Positions 16,373-25,471 of a stretch of DNA of 42,740 nt are shown here, piece by piece. The position numbers and the translations under genes are program-made. Location: the NCBI GenBank assembly GCA_028703175.1, contig JAQVNJ010000041.1:1-42740 (forward strand), in the 5' to 3' direction. This DNA is from JAAYCB01 sp012744395. Its GTDB lineage: Bacteria; Planctomycetota; Planctomycetia; Pirellulales; Thermoguttaceae. Position 1 is the stretch's first letter. Each line of letters opens with the position of its first letter. The notes beneath the pieces are model-generated. The model was given only the letters and a program-made list of their open reading frames with translations, did no database searches and was not told where the DNA came from.

Positions 16373-19300
16373 TCACTCCGCGCCGCCCCTCTGAACAACG
16401 TCCAAGGGCACGCAGGCCAGCGAAACCGGAGCATAATTGCAGGTACAGCCTCCCGTGAGATTCGGCATGTTCAGCACGCCGTTGGCGGGGTACAGGTTGT
16501 TGTTCACCTGGCAGCCCGGTCGAACGCCCAGGAATGGGGTAATCTCGCGGCTTTCCAGGTCGATCCAGGCCGAGTTGCCGCGGTACCGCGTGGTCAGCAG
16601 ATGCGTACTCGCCCGCGTTCCCGTACAGCCGCGGCGGACCCATTTCAATGGTTCGCTGATCCGTTTGGCTGAGAGGAGGTCGTAGACGACGAGGGTGTCA
16701 TCGCCTCCGGTGAGCAGCTTCTCTCCGGCGATGTAGCCCGGCAGCCCCGTCTTCGGCAGCCCCCCACCGGTGACGACGAGCCGCGCCGCCGCATCGGCTT
16801 GCCGCGGCAGAGGTTCGCCGCTGCTGCCCTGGTAGAAGCCCGCGGCGGTGACCAGGATGTCGAGCGCGGCGTTGTAGCGCAACCTGGCGCCGCCTGCCCT
16901 CCGCCACAGGCGTTCGCCGGTGGCAAGGTTCAGCGCAAAAATGCTGCCATCGCGGCCTTCGACTTCGCCGCGTTGTGGATTCGGCAGTTCGCTGCAAAAC
17001 ACCTTGCCGCCACCGGCGGCGAGGTACAGCGGGCGACGGTCCGCCGCCACGCGCCAGACCAATCCGCCCGTGCCGCGGTTGATGCACAACACATGCTGGC
17101 CGCTGCTGCCAACCAGATAGTCGCCGGCGACGCGGAGATTCGCCCAGGGCGACTCGAGGTCCTCAGGAACGTCGATCCGCCCGGTCAATTCTCCCGTGGC
17201 AGCGTCGAACACCAGGCAAGCCGTGCCGTCGCTGAGGTAGATCGCGTCGTGAAGGGCCACCAGCTGCGTGGTCGGCGACAGGCTTGGGCTCGGCCCCCAT
17301 TGGCGATGCCGTACGTAGCGGAGTCTCCCGCGATCGAGTTCTCCCTCGGACAGTTCGACATCCCACATCTCGCGACCCGTATAGACGTCGACCGCCCGCA
17401 GCAGGCCCTGTTCGTACACGATCAGCCGTCCGCCCGACACGCGAACCTGGTTCTGCCCGGGATACTTGTGCCAACGCTGCGACGCGCCGAACCAGAGCAC
17501 GGCCTTCGGCGCGCGGAGTTCGTCTTCCGAGGCCCCGGTGCTGGCAGCGCTGGCTTCCGCGTGGGACCAATCCGCAGAGCCAGGCAATGCACCCGAGCGG
17601 ACCAGCAAGACGAAGTCGCCCGCCCCGCGAACCTCCGCGCCGGGAAAGGCTCCGTCCTGCACGATCTCTTCGATGCGGTCTCGATCGGCCAGCGCGCCCC
17701 AGGCACAGGCGATCCCACCATACGGACGGAGGGTGTGGAAGACGGCTTCCGCCAGCGCTTCGGCCCCAGCCTGCTGCAAGGCATCTGGGGCTTCCGAAAC
17801 GACGAGGCTCGCCAGGTAGGGCGAGAATGGGTAGGTTGCGGGATCACCGACCAGCACGCTCGCCCGCGTGCCGTACTGCCCCAGCTCGTGGAGGCGGCGG
17901 CGCAACGCGGCCACCTTGCCGGCGTCCGCGTCGACCGCGATGACGTGCAGGTCCGACCGGCGGATCAGTTCTTCGACGAGACGCCCACGCTCGAGCCCCA
18001 GCACGAGCGCATAACCGCTGCGGACGTCCGTGGCTTCGAGGACCGCGGCGGCTTTGGCGGTCCACTCGTCCGCGGCGGACGGCTCGGAGACCGAGGGGAC
18101 GTGCCTGACCGGCTCGCCGGGCTGCGGAGCGCCGAACGCCAGGATGCTCCCCTCGGCGGTCACCACGAACAGTCGCCCGTTGGCCGCCAGCATCCGCTGC
18201 GGCGTCCCTTCGATCTTCGCGCTCCAGGCAACCGCCGGCTTCTCGGCGGCGGTCTCAATGGCTTGCAGGACGCCCTCGCCCCCCACGTACAGTCTGCTGC
18301 CTGCCATGATATGCACGTCGAGTTCGGAGGGGAGCTCCCAGACCTCCTTGAAGACAGCTCCGAAGCTGTCGGGCACCTCGTCCTTGACGCGATGGGCCGG
18401 GATGTTCTCCTTGGTCCGCTGATAGATCGTGTAGTCGGTCAGATCGCGGGCCAGAATGCCGCGATCGCTGTCGTAGATCGTCTCGGGCGTCAACACGGGC
18501 TGGCGGAACGAGTCCAGTTCGCGCTGATTGGCCCGTTCGATGTCCAGCCGCGTAAAGCCGCCGGGATACAGCATGGGCTTGTAGTCGTCGGCGCCGGGTT
18601 TGGTCTTGGCGAGCCGCTCCTGGTTGGGGCGGGTGATGTCGTACAGGTCGCCGCTGTGGCTGAGATACCTGCCGACGCCGGCGACGAACCAGCAGCCCTT
18701 GGGCAGACCCAGGCGTCCGCCCCAGCCGGTCGTGTAGGTCTGCAACCGGCCGGTCTTCCGATCGAGGAACGCCGGCAGTTGCGTGCCGCAGGGGACAATC
18801 AGTCGCTCGCCGACGATTGCCAGATACCCCTGGGGAGTCAAGCCGGCGTCACACCCGATGCCATGGTCCCAGTTGCTTGCCGGGATGCGATCGACCTCGG
18901 TATTCGACCAGACCACCGCTCCCGACTCGGCGTCCAAGGCATGCACGAAGACGCCCTCCGTGGGCCACAGCCCGGCAGCGAAGTAGACGACGCCATCGGC
19001 CAGCACGGGACCGCCACGGGCGGGGTGCAGCGAGGCCAACCGCCCGTGCCCGATGACCTTGCGCTCGGCCTGGCCCTCCGGCAGACCCCGGAACTTCCAC
19101 CGCAGGGAACCGTCGTCGGCGTCCAGGCAATACAGATACCCGTCATCCGAAACGAAATAGACCTTGCCCTCGGAGGCCGCGGGAGCGAAGCGAACCGGCG
19201 CCTCGGCAAAGAAACGCCAGCGTTCGGCGCCCGTCTCGGCGTCCAGCGCCGTTACGCTGTCGGTGACCATCGAGGGCACGAACATCGTGTTGCCGAGCAC

Positions 19301-19525
19301 CACCGGCTCGTAGGAGGCGTCGTAGCCCAACCGGAGTTCAAACGGAAACGCCGGGCGCGGCGCCGGCAGCTTGCGCGTCCAGCGGAGCTGGAGGTCGGCG
19401 GGCAGTTCGTGCGGGGAGGCTGCCGTGCGGCCTGAATCGTAGCGGAATTGCGGCCAGTCGTTGGCCCACAGCGGGGCGGTCAGAAGGCAGACAACGGGCA
19501 AAGCGAACAGGAACGGCTGTTTCAT
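16373..19525 (-). CDS. Secreted PQQ-like beta-propeller protein with an inserted methyltransferase-like Rossmann domain
   Basis: A 1050-residue exported protein with a Sec signal peptide (about 1-22, ending PLWA-ND). PQQ/quinoprotein-like propeller blades are visible at both ends (SVTALDAETGAERWRF, LYCLDADDGSLRWKF, LRAVDVYTGREMWDVEL, IFALNLATGERLWRRA). Between them, at about 480-645, lies an alpha/beta segment with the order of a class-I SAM-methyltransferase: ALVLGLERGRLVEELIRR (glycine loop), HVIAVDAD (acidic strand end), VLVGDPATYPF and FHTLRPYGGIACAWG. The glycine motif is weak, so activity is uncertain. The start is the ATG at 19525, with GGAG about 9 bases before it. It is the last of three or four co-directional genes. 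An enzyme or scaffold role cannot be told apart. Confidence 0.8.
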   Translation of the reverse strand: MKQPFLFALPVVCLLTAPLWANDWPQFRYDSGRTAASPHELPADLQLRWTRKLPAPRPAFPFELRLGYDASYEPVVLGNTMFVPSMVTDSVTALDAETGAERWRFFAEAPVRFAPAASEGKVYFVSDDGYLYCLDADDGSLRWKFRGLPEGQAERKVIGHGRLASLHPARGGPVLADGVVYFAAGLWPTEGVFVHALDAESGAVVWSNTEVDRIPASNWDHGIGCDAGLTPQGYLAIVGERLIVPCGTQLPAFLDRKTGRLQTYTTGWGGRLGLPKGCWFVAGVGRYLSHSGDLYDITRPNQERLAKTKPGADDYKPMLYPGGFTRLDIERANQRELDSFRQPVLTPETIYDSDRGILARDLTDYTIYQRTKENIPAHRVKDEVPDSFGAVFKEVWELPSELDVHIMAGSRLYVGGEGVLQAIETAAEKPAVAWSAKIEGTPQRMLAANGRLFVVTAEGSILAFGAPQPGEPVRHVPSVSEPSAADEWTAKAAAVLEATDVRSGYALVLGLERGRLVEELIRRSDLHVIAVDADAGKVAALRRRLHELGQYGTRASVLVGDPATYPFSPYLASLVVSEAPDALQQAGAEALAEAVFHTLRPYGGIACAWGALADRDRIEEIVQDGAFPGAEVRGAGDFVLLVRSGALPGSADWSHAEASAASTGASEDELRAPKAVLWFGASQRWHKYPGQNQVRVSGGRLIVYEQGLLRAVDVYTGREMWDVELSEGELDRGRLRYVRHRQWGPSPSLSPTTQLVALHDAIYLSDGTACLVFDAATGELTGRIDVPEDLESPWANLRVAGDYLVGSSGQHVLCINRGTGGLVWRVAADRRPLYLAAGGGKVFCSELPNPQRGEVEGRDGSIFALNLATGERLWRRAGGARLRYNAALDILVTAAGFYQGSSGEPLPRQADAAARLVVTGGGLPKTGLPGYIAGEKLLTGGDDTLVVYDLLSAKRISEPLKWVRRGCTGTRASTHLLTTRYRGNSAWIDLESREITPFLGVRPGCQVNNNLYPANGVLNMPNLTGGCTCNYAPVSLACVPLDVVQRGGAE

Positions 19526-19816
19526 CGCAGGGCTCCGGGCATCCAGCAGGGCGGGTTGGCTCACATCGGGCAGGCCCGCTGGGCGTTCCCAGCGGGATGC
19601 TCTGAACCGTAGCAGGATCAAACGCGTCCTGCAACCCTGCCAGCGGTCCGGGCGGCTCCGGACAACCTCCGCGATTGCGTCTGCCGCGCGATCGCGGGCC
19701 CGCTGCTCGGCCACTTCGGTCCACCTCGGCGTTCGTGCCCCGTACCCGCCAAGCCCACGATCATCCAGCGAATCTGGCCCAGCACGTCGGCCTGAATCCG
19801 CGCCGTCTCCCGTCAA

Positions 19817-20779
19817 TCAGCGGACCCCTGCCGATGGTCGTTCGGCCACGAGATCGCCGACCTCTGTCTCAAGTGCAGAGAACTCTGCCCAGACGGGGAA
19901 ATGGTCGGAGACTTCCAGGGCTTGCGCTTCGGTCAGGCCATATTCGGCGATCAAATCCAAGACTCCTGCTCTTCCCGTGAACTCGGCGGTGAACCTGCCG
20001 TCGAATACCAGGTTGTCGTACATCCTGGTCCGCCGGGTATTCGTGGTTGTGCCGGAAATCGCGTAGACAATGCCCGGGAGTTGACCAAGCCGCCCCAAGT
20101 TGTACTCGTCCACATTCAAGTCGCCCAACAGGATCACGTCGTCTTCCGCCGACGCGCGCTGCACGGCCACGAACACCTCGGCGAGGGCGTCGAGTTCCGT
20201 GTCCGTCTCATCGGGGTCGGTGTGGATATTTGCCAACTGGAACGTGAACGCCCTTTCCGGCGACGGCCCGCGCACGCGAAAACTGGCGACGATCGGTTCC
20301 CTGTGCAGTAAATCCTCTGGATCGTTCACCGTGTAGGCCGGGGCTTGGCCCAATTCAATCCGATCCGAATTGTAGACGAACGCGTACTGCTCCTTGCTCG
20401 ACGTTCGTCCCAGACGGGGCCCGATCAGGTAGGCGTAGCTTGCTCCCCCGGCATTGATCAGATCAACGAAACGGGGAAGAACCGTCTGGTCAATGGAGCG
20501 AATCTCCTGAATCGCGATGATATCGAATCGCCGGGCGACATCCGCCAGAATGTCCATCACATGCGGCTTGCCGATCTTCGACGTGCCGAACACCTGGATG
20601 TTGTACGAGGCGATGCGGATCGTGCCCGCGGCGGCGCTGCCCTCATCGACCGGGATCGAGGAGGCCCGGGGGGCGCTCGGCGGGGCCACCGGTTCCCTCT
20701 CCAGCGATAGCCGGGGGGCGGCGTCACAGCCGACAAACAGCAAGAGGGCGAGCAGACGCGCCGAGATGGACCTTAGCAT
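19817..20779 (-). CDS. Endonuclease/exonuclease/phosphatase-family (DNase-I-like) lipoprotein
   Basis: A 320-residue protein of the DNase-I-like fold, which covers nucleases and phosphodiesterases of lipids or inositol phosphates. Motifs are in order: IASYNIQVFG (Asn60), IIAIQEIR (Glu92, metal ligand), DVILLGDLNVDE (Asp220, Asn222) and SDHFPVW (Asp292, His293), so the catalytic set looks complete. An N-terminal hydrophobic stretch with LFVGC (Cys18) suggests a lipoprotein anchored in an envelope membrane; Phe at -3 of the lipobox is unusual. The ATG at 20779 has GGAGG 5 bases upstream. It lies between the HEAT-repeat gene and the propeller gene on the same strand. Substrate is unknown; secreted nucleic acid scavenging is one possibility. 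Confidence 0.85.
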   Translation of the reverse strand: MLRSISARLLALLLFVGCDAAPRLSLEREPVAPPSAPRASSIPVDEGSAAAGTIRIASYNIQVFGTSKIGKPHVMDILADVARRFDIIAIQEIRSIDQTVLPRFVDLINAGGASYAYLIGPRLGRTSSKEQYAFVYNSDRIELGQAPAYTVNDPEDLLHREPIVASFRVRGPSPERAFTFQLANIHTDPDETDTELDALAEVFVAVQRASAEDDVILLGDLNVDEYNLGRLGQLPGIVYAISGTTTNTRRTRMYDNLVFDGRFTAEFTGRAGVLDLIAEYGLTEAQALEVSDHFPVWAEFSALETEVGDLVAERPSAGVR

Positions 20780-20932
20780 GGGTGCCTCCGTGCAGAGCGG
20801 GAGCGTGCTTCTTGCACGCCGTGTCAGGAACCGGGTGGGCGCGGAGGATAACGGAAGAACCCGGCTGGGCCCAGGGCAATCTGCCGCGCAGCCCAAGAAC
20901 GCTCGAAAAATCGGCCAGGCAGAGGAGAAGCG

Positions 20933-21430
20933 TTATCCGACGATTCGCTCGATAGCCCGTTGTGCCAACTGGGCGAGCCGGGGATCCCCCGTGACGGCGG
21001 CCTGTTTGAGGGCATCCACGGCGGGGGCGGCTGCTGGACCGATTCGCCCCAGCGCCCACGCCGCTCGCTGGCTTACCGCCGCGTCATGGCCCCCGACCAC
21101 GGCATTCGCCAACGCCGGCACCGCGGAGGCCGCATCGTCTCCCAAGCGGCCCAGCAGAGTTGCCGCCCAATATCCCAAGTCACTCCGCTGCTCGCCGAGC
21201 AGGGCCGTCAAGTGGGCGAGGTCCTCGATCCTTGGCGGGCCCAACTCCTCCAGGGCGGCCACGGCGTATTCCCGCACCTCCTCCGCCTCGTCGCCGCTGG
21301 CCCGTACCAGTGCAACCGCCGCTGGAGCCGCCGCGCAGCCAAGCTGGGAGAGCCGTTCGGCGGCTTGAAGCCGCTTGGCCGGGTTGGCATCACTCAGATC
21401 GGCAACGCATTGGGCAAGGTCCGCAGGCAC
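20933..21430 (-). CDS. HEAT-repeat protein
   Basis: A 165-residue all-helical protein of HEAT-type repeats. Examples are KRLQAAERLSQLGCAAAPAAVALV, VREYAVAALEELGPP, YWAATLLGRLGDDAASAVPAL and QRAAWALGRIGPAAAPAVDAL. Each has the A-A-x-x-L-G-x-(I/L)-G pattern. Such proteins are usually adaptors for protein-protein contact; some are lyases of phycobilisome type, but nothing suggests that here. I chose a GTG start at 21430 with GGGAG 6 bases upstream; the frame is open to 21511. It lies between glgX and the lipoprotein gene on the same strand. No specific role can be assigned. Confidence 0.75.
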   Translation of the reverse strand: MPADLAQCVADLSDANPAKRLQAAERLSQLGCAAAPAAVALVRASGDEAEEVREYAVAALEELGPPRIEDLAHLTALLGEQRSDLGYWAATLLGRLGDDAASAVPALANAVVGGHDAAVSQRAAWALGRIGPAAAPAVDALKQAAVTGDPRLAQLAQRAIERIVG

Positions 21431-21642
21431 GGTGGCTCCCCTCGATTGGACCAAGAGACAGGATTGACCGGGAGGGATTATAACGCAAGTCCGAATCGTC
21501 CGCGAGAGCACTCGATCGCCGTCAAGCGTGCGCCTCCTGGAAAATCCGTTCGAGCTGCCCAGCGCCGGCGCGGGGTTCAGGATCCTCGATCCCGATGACT
21601 CGTTGTCTGGGAGGACGGATGGGTATGCTCTCCGGTTTCCAG

Positions 21643-23748
21643 CTACCCGTCAGCGATTGCGTGCAACAGGCAAAGCGATCGTGCTTCGATCTCGATCGCA
21701 TCGGCGGCTTCATGCTCCACCTCGCCGGATTCCCAACCCTTGGCCGTGTCAAGCACCGTCTTCCAACGCGGGCTCCACGTCTGGTCGGGAAGTTTGAATC
21801 GCAGCGGTTCATAATGGGCGTTCACGAGGAGATAGAACGTGTCGTCCACCGTCGGTTCGCCTCGCGGGTTTGGATTGGGAATCGTCTTGCCATTCAGGAA
21901 GACGGCAAGCGTCTTGGCGAAACCCTGCCCCCAGTCCTTCTCGACCATCTGTTTGCCGTCCATGGTGAACCAGGCGATGTCGTTGGCTTCATTTCCGTGA
22001 ATCGGCCGCCCCTGGAACCATCCCCGGCGGCTGAAGACGGGGTGGTCCTTGCGGTATCGGATCAGTCTGCGGCAGAAGTCCAGAAGCTCTCCGTCCACAT
22101 TCTCCCAATCGTACCAGGAGATCTCGTTGTCCTGGCAGTAGGCATTGTTGTTTCCCCCCTGCGTTCGGCCGACTTCATCGCCACCGAGTACCATCGGGAC
22201 GCCCTGGGAGAGGAGCAGGGTTGCGAGGAAATTCCGCTTCTGGCGGTTCCGCAGTTCGATGATCTGGGCATTGTCGGTGGGCCCCTCCGCGCCGCAGTTC
22301 CAGGAGCGATTGTGGCTTTCTCCGTCACGATTCTCTTCCCCGTTGGCTGCGTTGCGCTTGTCGTTGTAGGACACCAGGTCGTTCAGTGTGAACCCGTCAT
22401 GGGCCGTGACGAAATTGATGCTTGCATAGGGGAGGCGGGAGGTCCTCTCGTAGAGATCGGAGCTTCCCGTGAAGCGGAGGGCGAACTCGCCCAGAGTCTG
22501 ATCCTTCCCGCGCCAGAAATCGCGAACGCAATCACGATACTTGCCGTTCCATTCGGTCCACACCGGGGGGAAGTTTCCGACTTGATAGCCGCCTTCGCCG
22601 ACGTCCCAGGGCTCGGCAATCAGCTTGACCTGGCTGATCACCGGGTCCTGGTGGATCAGGTCGAGAAACGTGGACAGACGGTCGACGTCGTGCAGTTCCC
22701 GAGCCAGGGTGGCCGCCAGGTCGAAGCGGAAGCCGTCGACATGCATTTCGAGGACCCAGTAGCGGAGGGAATCCATGATCAGCTGGAGGACGTGGGGGGG
22801 GCTCATATTCAGGCTGTTGCCCGTGCCCGTGTAGTCCATGTAATACCGCCGGTCTTCGGTCAACCGGTAGTAGTACGCGTTATCGATGCCCTTGAAACAG
22901 AGCATCGGGCCGAGGTGGTTGCCTTCGGCCGTGTGGTTGTAGACGACGTCGAGAATGACCTCGATCCCAGCTTGGTGCAGGGTCTTCACGAGGTGTTTGA
23001 ACTCGGGCACGGCGGCTCCCGGTCGCTTGCCCGCAGCGTACGGGTGGTGGGGCGCGAAGTAGCCGATCGAATTGTAGCCCCAATAATTCCGAAGATCGCG
23101 ATCGGCGAGGTGTTTGTCGTGAACGAACTGGTGGACCGGCATTAGCTCGACTGCCGTGATCTCGAGCTGCTTGAGGTAGTCGATCACGGCCGGCTGGGCC
23201 ATCCCGGCATAGGTGCCCCGCAGTTCGTCGGGCACATCGGGATGGCGCGCCGTCAGGCCTTTTACGTGGGTTTCGTAAATCACCGTTTCGTGCCAGGGCA
23301 GTTGCAGACGACGGTCGCCGGCCCAATCGAAATGGGGCTGGTGAACCACGCTCTTGGGCACAAACGGCGCGCTATCCTCCTCGTTGCGCGAGTCGGGGCC
23401 CTCGTCGAAGCGGTACGGGAAAACGGCTGGAGACCAGTCAACCCGGCCGTCGATTGCCTTGGCATACGGATCGAGCAGGAGTTTGGCGGGATTGCAGCGG
23501 TGGCCGTTGGCCGGGTCCCACGGCCCGTGGACACGATAGCCGTATCGCTGGCCGGGCTCAACGCTCGGCAGGTAGCCATGCCAGCAATACCCGGTCACTT
23601 CCGGTAGATCGACGCGGGTCTCGCTCCCTTCCTGGTCGAAAAAGCAGAGTTCGACTCTCTCGGCAATCTCGGAGAATAGGGAAAAATTGGTTCCGGCGCC
23701 ATCGTAGACGGCACCGAGAGGATACGGGACGCCAGGCCATACTCTCAT
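21643..23748 (-). CDS. glgX: Glycogen debranching enzyme GlgX (GH13)
   Basis: A 701-residue GH13 isoamylase-type enzyme that hydrolyses alpha-1,6 branches of glycogen left by phosphorylase. An N-terminal CBM48-like domain (about 1-150; GVPYPLGAVYDGAGTNFSLFS) precedes the barrel, with ILDVVYNHTAEGN (region I). The nucleophile is Asp343 in DGFRFDLA, the acid/base Glu379 in LIAEPWD, and Asp451 in VTAHDGF, so the catalytic triad is complete. Length is as expected for GlgX. I chose the ATG at 23748 with AAAGGT upstream; one 18 bases earlier is also in frame. No glgA, glgB, glgC or glgP is seen in the window, so it is not in a glycogen operon here. It is followed by a HEAT-repeat gene 212 bp away. 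Confidence 0.95.
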   Translation of the reverse strand: MRVWPGVPYPLGAVYDGAGTNFSLFSEIAERVELCFFDQEGSETRVDLPEVTGYCWHGYLPSVEPGQRYGYRVHGPWDPANGHRCNPAKLLLDPYAKAIDGRVDWSPAVFPYRFDEGPDSRNEEDSAPFVPKSVVHQPHFDWAGDRRLQLPWHETVIYETHVKGLTARHPDVPDELRGTYAGMAQPAVIDYLKQLEITAVELMPVHQFVHDKHLADRDLRNYWGYNSIGYFAPHHPYAAGKRPGAAVPEFKHLVKTLHQAGIEVILDVVYNHTAEGNHLGPMLCFKGIDNAYYYRLTEDRRYYMDYTGTGNSLNMSPPHVLQLIMDSLRYWVLEMHVDGFRFDLAATLARELHDVDRLSTFLDLIHQDPVISQVKLIAEPWDVGEGGYQVGNFPPVWTEWNGKYRDCVRDFWRGKDQTLGEFALRFTGSSDLYERTSRLPYASINFVTAHDGFTLNDLVSYNDKRNAANGEENRDGESHNRSWNCGAEGPTDNAQIIELRNRQKRNFLATLLLSQGVPMVLGGDEVGRTQGGNNNAYCQDNEISWYDWENVDGELLDFCRRLIRYRKDHPVFSRRGWFQGRPIHGNEANDIAWFTMDGKQMVEKDWGQGFAKTLAVFLNGKTIPNPNPRGEPTVDDTFYLLVNAHYEPLRFKLPDQTWSPRWKTVLDTAKGWESGEVEHEAADAIEIEARSLCLLHAIADG

Positions 23749-24287
23749 GTCGTTACCTTTCAGCACGTCGCGTGTGTGTCCTCGAAGCGGTGTGACTGCC
23801 TTCTTCCTTGCGTGCGGACGATCTCACCGGAGAATTAGAGCCGTCAGAAGTCGTTGCGTCAACGCCGCCGCGACCGTCCTAGGCATGATGCTCCGCTTGC
23901 AGACGGTGATCGAGTCGGCCGTAGACAACTCGCTTTCAAAGCCCGTGGGGGGCCGAGGCGGTTCTGCAGACCGCGGCGGGAGACCGCAAGCCACAGGTAC
24001 CCGCCGGCGGCAGCAGTCCCGGGTGGTAGCCGCTCGGCCGGGTGGAAGGTCCGCTCCGAGACGGATCGCACCTCCGGGGTCCTGCCCGGTCCGGAGTCGG
24101 ACGGGGCGAGTCCGCCCCACCGGGCGAGATCCAGTTTCGGAATCCGCACAGCTGGAACCCGGCCGGACAGTGCAAACCGCTTGACGCCGCCCCCGTGCGG
24201 TACGTCTAATAGGCACGGGTGCCGTCTGACGTCTTGGCGTGTCAGCACGGCCGGTCACGCAATCCACCGAGAGAGGAGTATCCGCGG
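23749..24287. other. GC-rich divergent intergenic region between glgX and the DUF6807 gene
   Basis: About 540 bases without a supported gene; open frames in it have no recognisable protein content. Near the right end CCCGTGC (24192-24198) and GCACGGG (24213-24219) form a 7-bp inverted repeat around a 14-base loop, roughly 70 bases before the downstream start. Promoters for both divergent genes should lie here, but none is convincing. Confidence 0.5.
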
Positions 24288-25361
24288 ATGATCCGCCACA
24301 GGCTCGGAATCGCAACATTGTTGATGGTTTTTCCCTCGGCGCCCCTGTTCGCGGCAGGGCCCCTGGCTGTCGCTGTCGATGAGAAGACGCAGAGCTACAC
24401 GATCACCGAGCAGGGCCGGCCGGTTCTGACGTATCGATTCGGCGAGGTTCCGCTTCCGACCGGGGTCGAGGCGAGCCATTTCAGCAAGGGCGACACGCCC
24501 TACAACGGCGCCTATTTCACCGACGGGAGCCGATTTGGAGGCGAGCGGAGCGACTACATCCATCCGCTCTACGGCTTCCACGGCGAGCCGCTCACCGCCG
24601 ATTATCCGCAAGACCACCTGCATCACCGAGGTCTCTGGTGGAGCTGGTGCGAGGTCCGCCACAACGACAAGATCGGCGACATCTGGGCCGTCTGCAAGAT
24701 CCGGGCGTATCCGGTCAAGATCACGAAGATCGAAACGGGCGCCGACCAGGCGGTGCTCCAGGCGGTCAATGTCTGGCGCTATGACGACGACCCGACCGAC
24801 GTGGTGAACGAGACCGTGACGATTCGTGCCTCCAAGACCGAGGCAGCGGCGGGCGTTCGGAGCCGTACGGTCGACGTCGACGTCCGGCTCGAGGCGTTGG
24901 TCGACGGGATCGCCATTGCCGGCCGCCAGAAGGTCGATTATGGCGGCTACGGCGGAATGACGGTGCGGCTGAATCCGCAGGTGAAGGAGTTCTCGATACG
25001 TGCCGTGCATCCGCATCCGGACCAATGGCGAGGCGACGATCTGGCGATCGTGGAGCGGGTCTCGGATCGGGCGGCGCACGGCGACTCCACGTGGATGGCG
25101 CTCTACGGCAAGTACCCGGCCGCCGGCGTCGATGCGCCGGACTTCACGACCTTGATGATGTTCGAGTCGAAGGATACGCCGCTGTTTCCCAACAACTTCC
25201 GCTACTACGGCACCACCTGCACCTCGTTGGCCTTTCCGGGAAAGACGCTTTTCCCGCTCGAAAAGGGCAAGCCGCTCGACTACAAGACCCGCCTGGTGAT
25301 TCGCGAGGGGAAGACGACGATCGAGCAGGAGCGAGCGGCCTGCCAGGCGTATCAGCGATAA
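24288..25361 (+). CDS. Exported DUF6807 (PmoA-like) family protein
   Basis: A 357-residue protein with a Sec signal peptide (about 1-23, ending LFAAG). It matches the family annotated DUF6807 or 'PmoA family', common in planctomycete and Bacteroidetes sugar-use loci. The marker is DHLHHRGLWWSWCEV (about 109-123), a His/Trp cluster that could bind metal or sugar. Despite the name, nothing shows methane-monooxygenase activity. The body is beta-rich (VNVWRYDDDPTDVVNETVTI, GGYGGMTVRLNP). The ATG at 24288 has GAGAGGAG about 10 bases upstream; the frame is open 69 bases further. It faces the minus-strand PHP/sialidase cluster, with a hairpin between them. A role with the neighbouring carbohydrate genes is inference. 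Confidence 0.8.
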   Translation: MIRHRLGIATLLMVFPSAPLFAAGPLAVAVDEKTQSYTITEQGRPVLTYRFGEVPLPTGVEASHFSKGDTPYNGAYFTDGSRFGGERSDYIHPLYGFHGEPLTADYPQDHLHHRGLWWSWCEVRHNDKIGDIWAVCKIRAYPVKITKIETGADQAVLQAVNVWRYDDDPTDVVNETVTIRASKTEAAAGVRSRTVDVDVRLEALVDGIAIAGRQKVDYGGYGGMTVRLNPQVKEFSIRAVHPHPDQWRGDDLAIVERVSDRAAHGDSTWMALYGKYPAAGVDAPDFTTLMMFESKDTPLFPNNFRYYGTTCTSLAFPGKTLFPLEKGKPLDYKTRLVIREGKTTIEQERAACQAYQR

Positions 25362-25391
25362 CGCTGCATGCTGCCTGAATGGACCCTTCTT

Positions 25392-25410
25392 CACGCCGGT
25401 ATCCGGCGTG
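25392..25410. terminator. Hairpin between convergent genes
   Basis: CACGCCGG-TAT-CCGGCGTG is a perfect 8-bp stem with a 3-base loop, placed 30 bases after the DUF6807 stop and about 60 bases after the PHP-gene stop on the other strand. No T-run follows on either side, so it is a probable but unproven bidirectional terminator. Confidence 0.5.
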
Positions 25411-25471
25411 GGAGTCTGCCTTCAAGCAGGGGATGTTGCCTGACATCGTTTCCGGCAAGGAATCATGAACA

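Noticed and set aside
16799..19435. 878-codon plus-strand open frame
   Set aside because: Antisense of the propeller protein; GC-rich third positions keep the frame open by chance. The minus strand has the signal peptide and propeller motifs.
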